From positions 1-64,000 of the forward strand of contig NZ_LQOY01000155.1 in assembly GCF_002101675.1 (NCBI RefSeq): 64,000 nt of DNA, read 5' to 3'. Positions 56,904 to 64,000 of the stretch are shown in pieces. The stretch's first letter is position 1. The number at the start of each line of letters is the position of its first letter. The DNA comes from Mycobacterium gordonae. GTDB lineage: Bacteria; Actinomycetota; Actinomycetes; Mycobacteriales; Mycobacteriaceae. The notes beneath the pieces are model-generated. The model was not told where the DNA came from. It did no database searches and worked only from the letters and a program-made list of their open reading frames with translations. The position numbers were made by a program, and so were the translations under genes.

Positions 56904-59135
56904 TCACTTCTGTGGTGGGGCAGGCATTTTGAGGCCAGCCTCGGTATCGAAGTGGGTTGCCGCGGCAACGATGGCACGGTCGATCTGACGCAACGGATGC
57001 AGCACTGAGGGGTGTTGCGTAGCGACCCCGGACGCCGCCGGGTTGAAGGGGCCCTCGTGTTGGCGTCCCAGCGCCTCGGCGGCGTCCAGTGCATCGGCTG
57101 CGGAGACGACGGTGTCGGCGTCCGAGCCGTCCAGGGCTGCGACCAACGAATCGATGTTGTGCCGAATTTGATTGGCGGCAAGCGTCACTGCGGTAGCCAC
57201 TTCTTGCGGGCAGCCCGGGTTGCGGTACTGCCCGCTGCGCCGCGCCAGAATCCGGGCGTATCGATCGCAGGCTCTGAACAACCTCAGCCTGCGCTGGATG
57301 CTGCGCCGGCCCGCCAGTCCGGCGACGCCCGCCACCAGCGGCTTGGCCGTGGCGCCGACTTGCTGCAGCTTGCGATCGAGTTGCCGCGCCTGCTCGATCG
57401 GGCTCTCAGGCAGTTCGTGGTCGAACATGGTCGCGATGGATGTCCCGATGAGGGCTGACAACTGGGCGAGGAAATCACTGGTGTCGCTGCGCAGGACGGT
57501 GCCGATGTTGGTGGGCAGCACCAGGATTGCGACGGCGACGCCGATCACCGCCCCGATCGCGGTCTCCTCGATCCGCACCAGCAGCACGTCGAAGCTGAAC
57601 TGGCCGAGCAGCCCGTAGAGCAGTGCGAGCGTCGTGGTGATCCAGAAGGCCATCAGGCTCTGGGTCAGCTGCATGAAATAGAAGGCACAGAACAGGCAGA
57701 CGAAGATCATCACCAGCGAAGCGGTGCGGTCACCGGCGACCAGCGTGGCGACCAGGATTCCGGCCGGCACGCCCAGCACGGTGCCCAGCAGGCGCTGCCA
57801 GCCCTTGGTGAGGGTATCCCCCCAGGTGTTTGTTCCGGCGAATACCAGAAAAGCGGCGATCACCGCCCAGTACCAGCGCGCCGGTGACACCAGGTCGCCG
57901 GTGACGATCGCCAGCGACGCCGCGACCGAGGCTTGGATGGCCTGGCGGGTCGTCGGAAGCAGCCCATGCGGGGAGTCGTCGACGGCATCGGGGGAGACCT
58001 CGTCCGGTTCCTGCGGCGTCGCGCCGTCGGCTTCGGCCTGATCGAGAGCGTGCTCGATCTGTTCTCGCACCTCCGAAGTGGCTGTTGCGGCGGCGATTAT
58101 CGTCAGGGCGAGGCGACGCACCGCGGCCTGCTGCGGCTCGCCCGAGCACGCGGGCTGACGATCGAGGATGTCCTGCCCCTGATTCGCCGCACGGCCCAGC
58201 CCCGCCGGATCGGGAACCCCGATGCCCCAAGCGAGTTGGTTGAGCGCGGACGCCAGCTCTGCCCGCGTCTCCGGCTCTATCTGCGTTTCTTCCGATGCTG
58301 CGCGGATACCGGCGATCGCCACCCACTCGACTGCGAGTTCGGCGTCGTAAAGCCACGGCGCCAACTGATCGCCACCTTGCCCGAGCCATAATGCGGCCGG
58401 GTTGGCCTTGTCCTCGATCTGGTCCTGCACCATCAGCGCGGTCTCGTTGAGCCGGGCGATCCGCACGCGCAGTCGTCGCCGGCGCCGCTCGTCGAGACGG
58501 CCGGTCCGCACGACGTCGGCGGTGGTGTCGACGACGATCGCCATCCGCGCCCGCAGTGACCGAATCGTGGCCTGCAGCACGCGTTCTGGACGATCGGGCA
58601 ACAGGTAGGTGGTCATGACAAAGGTACACAGCGTACCCACCAGGACGGCAAGGATCATCCACGGTAGCTCGTGCACACCGGCGCGCAGGAAGAGGTTGAA
58701 GAAGTACGCCATGAACGCGACCATGCCCAGTGCCCGCCCGCGGGCTCCGAATCGGCGGATGTAAACCGCGACGAAAACGACGACCACGAATACGATGTCG
58801 CTGATCACCTGGTACGGCGAGAGCAGCGCGGCCACGGCGATGGACAGCGCCGCCGGTACCGGCAACAGCGCCATCGTGATCCGTTGCTGGCGCGGATCGG
58901 GCTCGTTGACCGAGCGCGCGGCGATCATCGTGATTACGGCGCCTAGCAGCGCGACGGTCAACGGTTGATGGGCCATGCTGGTCAGCGCGTACATCACCAG
59001 CAGGGAGCAGGCCAATGCAATTGTCGTGCGGATGGCCAGCCGCAGCCGCAACAGCCCCGGGTCCGAGCCGAGGGTCCAGGCGCGTGCGCGTCGATAGCGC
59101 TCGGTGATGGATGCGTTGAGGATGGCAGTCTTCAT
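56904..59135 (-). CDS. FUSC/aromatic-acid-exporter-type membrane protein
   Basis: 743 residues with two hydrophobic blocks of about six helices each, one near residues 32-180 and one near 375-540, separated by a charged helical domain, and a C-terminal soluble tail. Patterns GALITMIAARSVNEPDPRQQRI-type and LLGTVLGVPAGILVATLV, plus WGDTLTKGWQRL, are those of FUSC (fusaric acid resistance) and YccS/YhfK-like proteins. Likely efflux or membrane-stress function. ATG 59135 overlaps the stop of the upstream hydrolase gene (ATGA), so the two are co-translated. Confidence 0.82.
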   Translation of the reverse strand: MKTAILNASITERYRRARAWTLGSDPGLLRLRLAIRTTIALACSLLVMYALTSMAHQPLTVALLGAVITMIAARSVNEPDPRQQRITMALLPVPAALSIAVAALLSPYQVISDIVFVVVVFVAVYIRRFGARGRALGMVAFMAYFFNLFLRAGVHELPWMILAVLVGTLCTFVMTTYLLPDRPERVLQATIRSLRARMAIVVDTTADVVRTGRLDERRRRRLRVRIARLNETALMVQDQIEDKANPAALWLGQGGDQLAPWLYDAELAVEWVAIAGIRAASEETQIEPETRAELASALNQLAWGIGVPDPAGLGRAANQGQDILDRQPACSGEPQQAAVRRLALTIIAAATATSEVREQIEHALDQAEADGATPQEPDEVSPDAVDDSPHGLLPTTRQAIQASVAASLAIVTGDLVSPARWYWAVIAAFLVFAGTNTWGDTLTKGWQRLLGTVLGVPAGILVATLVAGDRTASLVMIFVCLFCAFYFMQLTQSLMAFWITTTLALLYGLLGQFSFDVLLVRIEETAIGAVIGVAVAILVLPTNIGTVLRSDTSDFLAQLSALIGTSIATMFDHELPESPIEQARQLDRKLQQVGATAKPLVAGVAGLAGRRSIQRRLRLFRACDRYARILARRSGQYRNPGCPQEVATAVTLAANQIRHNIDSLVAALDGSDADTVVSAADALDAAEALGRQHEGPFNPAASGVATQHPSVLHPLRQIDRAIVAAATHFDTEAGLKMPAPPQK

Positions 59136-60682
59136 CCCTGCGGCAGGCTGAAGGTCGGGATGGCGGTATGCCCGATGCACGACTGGTCGACATCGGTGCT
59201 CGGGTTGTCGACGAACGCCGTCATGATCTGCTGCGCACAAGCCGAGGTGGGAATCACCCCGTGGCCGACGCCCGGGAAGCGTAGTGCGACCGAGTTGGTG
59301 AGGCCGGGCGTCACCTCTTTCACCCATTGCGGCGCGGTGCTGGAGTCGAACGAACCGGACAGGATCAGCGTCGGAACTTTGCTCAGCACCGGGACGGTGT
59401 CGGCCGTGTCCGACCGGCCCAGACCCCACGCCTGGCACTCGCGGAAGATCCAGCTGCCCGTCGGCGTGATGCGCAGCACCGAGTCAGGCAGGCCGGGCAT
59501 CGCCCGTCGCGCCTGGGACAGGGCCTGGTCCGGGTTGGTCCAGGCAGCCATCTCCTGGCAGTAAGCGCCCAGCGCCAACCCGGCGCCCAGCAGGCCGCGC
59601 TCGGACTTGGACGGGGCTCCGGCGGCTATTCCCGCGGCCGCCAGGGCCCCGTCACCGCGGGAGAGGTCGACGATCATTCGTGGAATGTCGACGACCTTGG
59701 CGGGCTCGGCACTCCAGTCCAGCACCAGGGGGATCACCTTGAACCCGTCGATTCGCACGCTTGTCGGCTCACCGGTGGGCATCGGCGTGGTGACTTCGAT
59801 CGGGTTCTGGCTCAGCCTCGTCACGGTGTCGAGGAACACCGCCGGCAGGTTCGGGTAGGCACTCGCGCACGCCGGTTGATTGGCACATGCCACGAAGATC
59901 GCGGCCAGGCCACTCGCGGGGGCTTCCCACCAGTGGTCGACGATGTTGACGTGCGGTGCCACCACCGAGTCCAGGACCACTGACCGGATGCCCTTGGGGT
60001 GGTCGCGCAGGAGCTGCTGGGCCAGATCGGTGCCGTAGGAGACGCCGTACACGTTCCACTGGTCGATGCCAAGCTGCTCACGCAGATCGGCGATGTCGGC
60101 GGCGTTCTCTCTGGTGTCGTAGGCCGCGAAATCGGCGCCGGACGTCGAAAGCCGGTTGCGGCAAGCGGCGACGGCGGCGGCGTCGAGATCGGCGGTGGCG
60201 GGTGCCTGAAATTCCAGTTGCACTGCGCGGGTTGTGAAGTCGTCCATTTCCGGGCAACCCAGGTGCGGGTCGCTGTGCACCGTGCCGCGCTGGTTGACGA
60301 AGATGACGTCGCGGTCGGCGTTCATCCCGGCGGCCACCACCGCCGGTGCGTTGAGTGTCCCGGCGCCGCCCGGCCCACCGGCCAGAAACACGATGGGGTC
60401 GGGCTTGGGTGTGTTGCTTGCGGCCTTCACCCGCGCGACGAGGATCCGGATCGTCCGGCTTTTCGGGTCGTCACGGTTCTCCGGCACAGTGAGGTAGCCG
60501 CAGGTGTAGTTCGACCCCAGATCGGCCTGCGGCACTCCCGGGAAGTTGGGTTGCGGGCAGGACGCGCCCGCATAAGAGATCCGGCTGCTCGATCCGTCAG
60601 AACATCCGACGAGGCCGGCGATCAGGACCACGGACAACAGCCAGGCCAGCTTTCGACGCCCGCTCAAAGGTGGCAAGGGCAA
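59132..60682 (-). CDS. lipoprotein alpha/beta hydrolase, tripeptidyl aminopeptidase type
   Basis: 516 residues. Signal with lipobox IAGLVGC (Cys about residue 27), GSNYTCGYLTVPENRDDP, FLAGGPGGAGTLNA, NQRGTVHSDPHLGC, nucleophile elbow GVSYGTDLA, GSFDSSTAP (Asp) and GVGHGVIPTSAC (His), with the C-terminal TAP-like domain. Resembles the SlpD/CaeA-type exported hydrolases (Rv2223c-Rv2224c). Acts outside the membrane on peptides or esters. Coupled with the FUSC-type gene. Start ATG 60682. Confidence 0.86.
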   Translation of the reverse strand: MPLPPLSGRRKLAWLLSVVLIAGLVGCSDGSSSRISYAGASCPQPNFPGVPQADLGSNYTCGYLTVPENRDDPKSRTIRILVARVKAASNTPKPDPIVFLAGGPGGAGTLNAPAVVAAGMNADRDVIFVNQRGTVHSDPHLGCPEMDDFTTRAVQLEFQAPATADLDAAAVAACRNRLSTSGADFAAYDTRENAADIADLREQLGIDQWNVYGVSYGTDLAQQLLRDHPKGIRSVVLDSVVAPHVNIVDHWWEAPASGLAAIFVACANQPACASAYPNLPAVFLDTVTRLSQNPIEVTTPMPTGEPTSVRIDGFKVIPLVLDWSAEPAKVVDIPRMIVDLSRGDGALAAAGIAAGAPSKSERGLLGAGLALGAYCQEMAAWTNPDQALSQARRAMPGLPDSVLRITPTGSWIFRECQAWGLGRSDTADTVPVLSKVPTLILSGSFDSSTAPQWVKEVTPGLTNSVALRFPGVGHGVIPTSACAQQIMTAFVDNPSTDVDQSCIGHTAIPTFSLPQG

Positions 60683-60692
60683 GACATGCCGC

Positions 60693-61175
60693 TCAGGCGG
60701 GGGTGAATTTGACGGCGGCCAGCTTGAGTCGTTCGATCGCTTCGCCGAACTCCTCGGCCGTCGGAATGCGGTTGTCGCGGAACTTCAGTCCCATCTGGCG
60801 CTGCGCGCGCTTGACGTCGTAGGACTGTGCGGCGCGCAAGTAGAGATCACGGGTGGCGGCGCGGTCCTCGACGAGTTCCCCACGCATCGTGGTCGTCTTG
60901 CCGTTATAGACGACCTGTGCGGGCGCCCCGCCGCGGAAGTTGTACTTCCATGCCGCACTGGCCAGCGCGTAGAGGTCGCCGTTGATGACGTGAGCGCTGA
61001 CCGGCAATTTGAATTGCTTGCCTGATTTGCGCCCGGAGAAGTTCAGCACCATGAACTGCCGGCGCAGCGAACCGCCCAGCGGGGTTCCCAACAGGAAGCT
61101 CAGCGCGGGGTTGACGGCTTTGAGCAAGGCTGACGGGGGATGCCCGACGTCAACCGCATACGACTGTTCTGTCAT
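60693..61175 (-). CDS. deazaflavin-dependent nitroreductase family protein
   Basis: 160 residues. Family signature MVLNFSGRKSGKQFKLPVSAHVINGDLYALASAAWKYNFRGGAPAQVVYNGK, more divergent than the Ddn-like protein at 1.7-2.2 kb. Expected F420 binding through the RKSGK loop. ATG 61175 (MTEQSYAVDVGHPP) chosen; an ATG six codons upstream lacks a better site. Lies 10 bases upstream of the hydrolase gene and may be the first gene of that operon. Confidence 0.8.
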   Translation of the reverse strand: MTEQSYAVDVGHPPSALLKAVNPALSFLLGTPLGGSLRRQFMVLNFSGRKSGKQFKLPVSAHVINGDLYALASAAWKYNFRGGAPAQVVYNGKTTTMRGELVEDRAATRDLYLRAAQSYDVKRAQRQMGLKFRDNRIPTAEEFGEAIERLKLAAVKFTPA

Positions 61176-61270
61176 GCGTTTCACCGTAGACAATCGCGGC
61201 GTGCGGCGGGAGACGCCGGGGTTTCGCCCACAGCTTGGGCGTGCCGAGGTGCATCGGATGCGGGACCGTA

Positions 61271-61314
61271 ACGCACAGCGCCGCGAAGCGTCTGGGCTCC
61301 GCGGCGCTGTGCGT
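61271..61314 (-). terminator. hairpin terminator of the LpqN-like gene
   Basis: Perfect 15-base arms ACGCACAGCGCCGCG (61271-61285) and CGCGGCGCTGTGCGT (61300-61314) with a 14-base loop, 11 bases after the stop of the LpqN-like gene. No U-run, as in many actinobacterial terminators. The longest perfect stem I saw in the window. Confidence 0.7.
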
Positions 61315-61325
61315 ACTCGGCTGGA

Positions 61326-62015
61326 TCAAGGGGTGATCGTGGTCTGCTCGTCGATGACGGCAGTGGCGTCCATCAACGGACCGGTCTCCGCCTCGGGCGC
61401 GTCGGCGTCGAGTTGCAGCACGAAAAGACCGTTCGGGCCGGTGATCACCACCGTCTTCTGGGCGACCGTGCGCTGCTTGCCGTTCTTGACGTAGGAGCCA
61501 CCGTACTGCCACGCCGGGAACCCGCCGAGGGTGGATTCCTTCCCGTTGGCGCTGCCGCCCTCGAATTGCGGCAGATTCTTCAATTCACCCGGCGCGTATT
61601 CGAAAATTTTGCCTTGGTCGACGTTGCCCTCGAGCTTGGAGACGACGGCGACGATGGTGGGCGCATCGTTGGGGTCGGCAGGGGCGTCGAAGACGATGCC
61701 GCCGTAGGGAGCTCCCTGTCCTTCCGGAACGGTGTGCCAGCCGTTGGGTACTGGCAGGTTGATCGTCGGAGATCCGGGGTCGCCGTGGTGCACCGCGATC
61801 TCTTTGATGTTGGCTTCACGGATGTAGTCGGCGATGGTCTTGTTGGCTTGGGCGCCCGAGGTGGCGCTGGTGGTCGCCGACGAGGTGGCCGTCGACGTCG
61901 AGGTCGACGTGCTGGTCGACGTGGACGTCTTGACTTCGGTCTTGGTTTCGGTGTGGCAGCCGACCAGCGCCAGGCTCAATGCCACCGTTGCGACTACCGC
62001 CGTGAGGTCCTTCAT
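61326..62015 (-). CDS. lpqN: LpqN/LpqT-family lipoprotein
   Basis: 229 residues from ATG 62015 (MKDLTAVVATVALSLALVGC, lipobox ALVGC). A Ser/Thr repeat linker follows (STSTSTSTS type, from a GTCGAC-rich DNA repeat), then the LpqN domain: KTIADYIREANIKEIAV, INLPVPNGWHTV, YGGIVFDAPADP, EGGSANGKESTLGGFPAWQYGGSY, and VITGPNGLFVLQLDADAP. Cell-envelope lipoproteins of this family bind other cell-wall proteins and glycolipid enzymes. GGAG lies 9 bases before ATG 62015. The gene order with the GH92 gene matches Rv0583c-Rv0584, hence the symbol. Confidence 0.82.
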   Translation of the reverse strand: MKDLTAVVATVALSLALVGCHTETKTEVKTSTSTSTSTSTSTATSSATTSATSGAQANKTIADYIREANIKEIAVHHGDPGSPTINLPVPNGWHTVPEGQGAPYGGIVFDAPADPNDAPTIVAVVSKLEGNVDQGKIFEYAPGELKNLPQFEGGSANGKESTLGGFPAWQYGGSYVKNGKQRTVAQKTVVITGPNGLFVLQLDADAPEAETGPLMDATAVIDEQTTITP

Positions 62016-62154
62016 GTATCGCATCTCCAGAAGTTCTGGCACCGGTATCTGTGCCGGTGACGTCGGACAAGACACTAGCCGAATGTCCGATATCTACGTT
62101 GGGTCGTTTGACGAAAACTCCCCTGGAACACCCGGCGTGCAGTAAGAGACATTT

Positions 62155-64000
62155 ATGCGGTCTGCACGGACGCGAACGGGCCTGAGGGTGAGCGTCGCCG
62201 TGGGCGCGGTGCTGGCCCTCTTCGTGCCGTTCTTCCTGCTGTCGCCCACGGCCTATGACGGTGAGCCCGCTGCCGTCAGGAACCCGGTGGACCACGTCGA
62301 CACCCTCGTCGGCACCGGCACCGGGGGAGACATCGTGGGAGAAATCAACAATTTCCCCGGGGCCGCCGTGCCATTCGGAATGGTGCAGTACTCGCCCGAC
62401 ACGGTAGGCAACTACGCCGGCTATGACCATGCGAACGAACGCGCCACCGGATTCAGCATGACCCACGCCTCGGTGGGCTGCCCCGCCTTCGGTGACATCT
62501 CGATGCTGCCGACGACCAGTGCCGTCGGCGGACGGCCGTGGCGCGCCTGGGATCGAATCGCCCACGACAACACCGAGTCCGGTGTGCCGGGCTACTACAC
62601 GGTTCGTTTCCCCGACACCGGCGTCAAGGCCGAACTCACCGCGACCACCCGAACCGGGTTGGGCCGGTTCACTTTTCCGCGGGACAACCAGCCGGCGCTG
62701 CTGCACGTACGCTCTGGCGCGTCGCTGGCGGGCAACTCGCGCGCGGCAATACAGATCGGCGAGGACAACACCACGATCACCGGATGGGCGACCAGCGGCT
62801 CGTTCTGCGACAAGCAGAACACCTACACGGTGTACTTCGCGATGGAATTCAACCAGCCGTTCGTGGCGTACGGGACCTGGGACGGCTACTCGGTGTATAA
62901 CTCTGTCCGTCAGGCGAATTCGCCGTACAGCGGTGGATACGTGCAGTTTCCGGCCGGCGCGGTGCTCCAGGTGCGAACCGCCATCTCCTATGTGAGCATC
63001 GAAGGCGCTCGGGCGAATCTGGCAGCCGAGCGGGGAGACTTCGACGGTGTTCGCGCGGCCGCGGCGAGCGCGTGGAACAATGCGCTGTCCCGCATCATGG
63101 TCTCCAGCCGCAGCCCCGGCGACCTGACGACCTTCTACACCTGTCTGTACCGATCACTGTTGCATCCCAATACCTTCAACGACGCGGACGGCCACTTCAT
63201 CGGTTTCGACAACGCGATTCACACGGTGGCGCAGGGTCGTACGCAGTACGCCAACTTCTCCGACTGGGACACCTACCGCAGCCTGGCCGCGCTGCAGGGG
63301 CTGCTGTTCCCCAAGGAAGCCAGCGACATGGCCCAATCGCTGGTCACCGACGCCGAGCAGAGCGGTTCGCTGCCGCGGTGGGCACTGGCGAACTCCGCGA
63401 CGAGCCAGATGACCGGCGACAGCGTCGTCCCGCTGATCGTGAACCTATACATGTTCGGAGCCAAGGACTTCGACACCGGCGCGGCGTTGCGCTTCATGGT
63501 CAGTGGCGCGACGCGCGGTGGTGCCGGTGTCAACGGCTATGTCGAGCGTCCAGGCGTCGGCGCCTACCTGCAGCTGGGCTACGTCCCACAACTCACCGAA
63601 TTCGGTCCCGGTGCCTCGATCACTCTGGAGTGGTCCATCGACGACTTCGCCATCTCCCGATTCGCCGCCGCGCTGGGTCAGGACGGCATAGCACGCGAAT
63701 TCCAGAATCGGGCTCAGTACTGGCAGAACTTGTTCAACCCGACGACGGGGTATATCTCACCGCGCAGTCCGAGCGGACTTTTCCGCGACGGCCCAGGGTT
63801 CAGAGAGTCGAGGTCGGCCTTCGGTCAGCCCGGTTACGACGAGGGCAACGCCGAGCAGTATCTATGGCTGGTACCACAGAACGTCGCCGGCCTGGTCACC
63901 GCGCTCGGTGGTCCCAAGGCCGTCGCCGCACGCCTTGACCGATTCACCAAGCGCCTCAACGAGGGTCCCAACGACCCCTACCTGTGGGCCGGCAACGAAC
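62155..64000 (+). CDS. GH92 family alpha-mannosidase, exported, C-terminus beyond the window
   Basis: 615 codons up to the window edge without a stop; the real gene continues. N-terminal hydrophobic segment (about residues 14-30, VSVAVGAVLALFVPFFLL) for export or anchoring. GH92 signatures: DTLVGTGTGGDIVGEINNFPGAAVPFGMVQYSPDT, HASVGCPAFGDI, TQYANFSDWDTYRS, LEWSIDDFAI and PGYDEGNAEQYLW (catalytic acid region). Family members are calcium-dependent inverting alpha-1,2- and related mannosidases. It matches Rv0584 in position. May trim mannosylated glycans outside the membrane. Divergent from the LpqN-like gene. Confidence 0.9.
   Translation, partial: MRSARTRTGLRVSVAVGAVLALFVPFFLLSPTAYDGEPAAVRNPVDHVDTLVGTGTGGDIVGEINNFPGAAVPFGMVQYSPDTVGNYAGYDHANERATGFSMTHASVGCPAFGDISMLPTTSAVGGRPWRAWDRIAHDNTESGVPGYYTVRFPDTGVKAELTATTRTGLGRFTFPRDNQPALLHVRSGASLAGNSRAAIQIGEDNTTITGWATSGSFCDKQNTYTVYFAMEFNQPFVAYGTWDGYSVYNSVRQANSPYSGGYVQFPAGAVLQVRTAISYVSIEGARANLAAERGDFDGVRAAAASAWNNALSRIMVSSRSPGDLTTFYTCLYRSLLHPNTFNDADGHFIGFDNAIHTVAQGRTQYANFSDWDTYRSLAALQGLLFPKEASDMAQSLVTDAEQSGSLPRWALANSATSQMTGDSVVPLIVNLYMFGAKDFDTGAALRFMVSGATRGGAGVNGYVERPGVGAYLQLGYVPQLTEFGPGASITLEWSIDDFAISRFAAALGQDGIAREFQNRAQYWQNLFNPTTGYISPRSPSGLFRDGPGFRESRSAFGQPGYDEGNAEQYLWLVPQNVAGLVTALGGPKAVAARLDRFTKRLNEGPNDPYLWAGNE

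Noticed and set aside
56904..59438. Extended 844-residue version of the FUSC-type protein
   Set aside because: The extra 101 residues lie inside the hydrolase gene and have no membrane or domain pattern; ATG 59135 with stop overlap is far better.
1..64000. CRISPR arrays, complete insertion sequences and rRNA genes
   Set aside because: None seen: no regularly spaced short repeats, no transposase frames with terminal repeats, no rRNA segments.

Overview
The window is high-GC actinobacterial DNA, and its gene order points to Mycobacterium. About the first 24.5 kb follows the M. tuberculosis order around the menaquinone locus: menB, fadD8, an amidohydrolase, menC, bpoC, menD, a small membrane protein, mgtA, menG, a DUF732 protein, a salicylate-type methyltransferase, menJ, grcC1, htpX, gpsA, a Baeyer-Villiger-type monooxygenase and yajQ. 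The last 2 kb, lpqN-like lipoprotein then a GH92 mannosidase, again matches the M. tuberculosis order as I remember it. The species cannot be named from the sequence. Synteny statements come from memory, not from a search.

Layout. Base 1-156 is the tail of a DUF222/HNH (13E12-type) protein. Bases 167-3805 (minus) hold menB, an exported FG-GAP-like protein, a deazaflavin-dependent (Ddn-like) reductase and fadD8. Bases 3923-10749 (plus) form a tightly overlapping run from the amidohydrolase to mgtA. Bases 10754-16830 hold an SDR, menG, the DUF732/methyltransferase pair, and divergent menJ and grcC1, then htpX. Bases 16882-24618 hold a YVTN-repeat lipoprotein, a SulP transporter, gpsA, a membrane serine protease with a zinc ribbon, the monooxygenase, yajQ and tRNA-Tyr.

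Bases 24.6-44.4 kb are accessory: a frameshifted DUF4189 gene, a fadD, an HD-hydrolase/TetR pair with a palindromic operator, a 26-residue peptide gene plus methyltransferase unit, an F420 oxidoreductase, a YihY protein, katE, another fadD, several SDRs, a LigD-type polymerase, a PfkB kinase, an amidase and cspA. Bases 44.4-54.2 kb hold a CYP135-like P450 coupled to a PLP enzyme. An eight-gene set follows: two acyl-CoA dehydrogenases, two hotdog hydratases, an Ltp2-like thiolase-fold protein, a DUF35 protein, a FadD17-like ligase and an AraC regulator. It resembles the steroid side-chain (igr / fadE26-fadE27-fadD17) machinery. A CYP125-like P450 lies just beyond. Bases 56.6-64 kb hold exported and membrane proteins: a FUSC-type protein, a tripeptidyl-peptidase-like lipoprotein, a second Ddn-like protein, the LpqN-like lipoprotein and the GH92 mannosidase, cut by the window edge.

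Translation signals are characteristic: many 4-base stop/start overlaps (GTGA, ATGA, TTGA) and several genes whose start codon lies 5-7 bases after a TANNNT box, as expected for leaderless mRNAs. The observations most worth following are the peptide-methyltransferase operon at 28.55-29.44 kb, the face-to-face leaderless promoters between menJ and grcC1, and the self-contained steroid-type operon at 46.8-53.2 kb.
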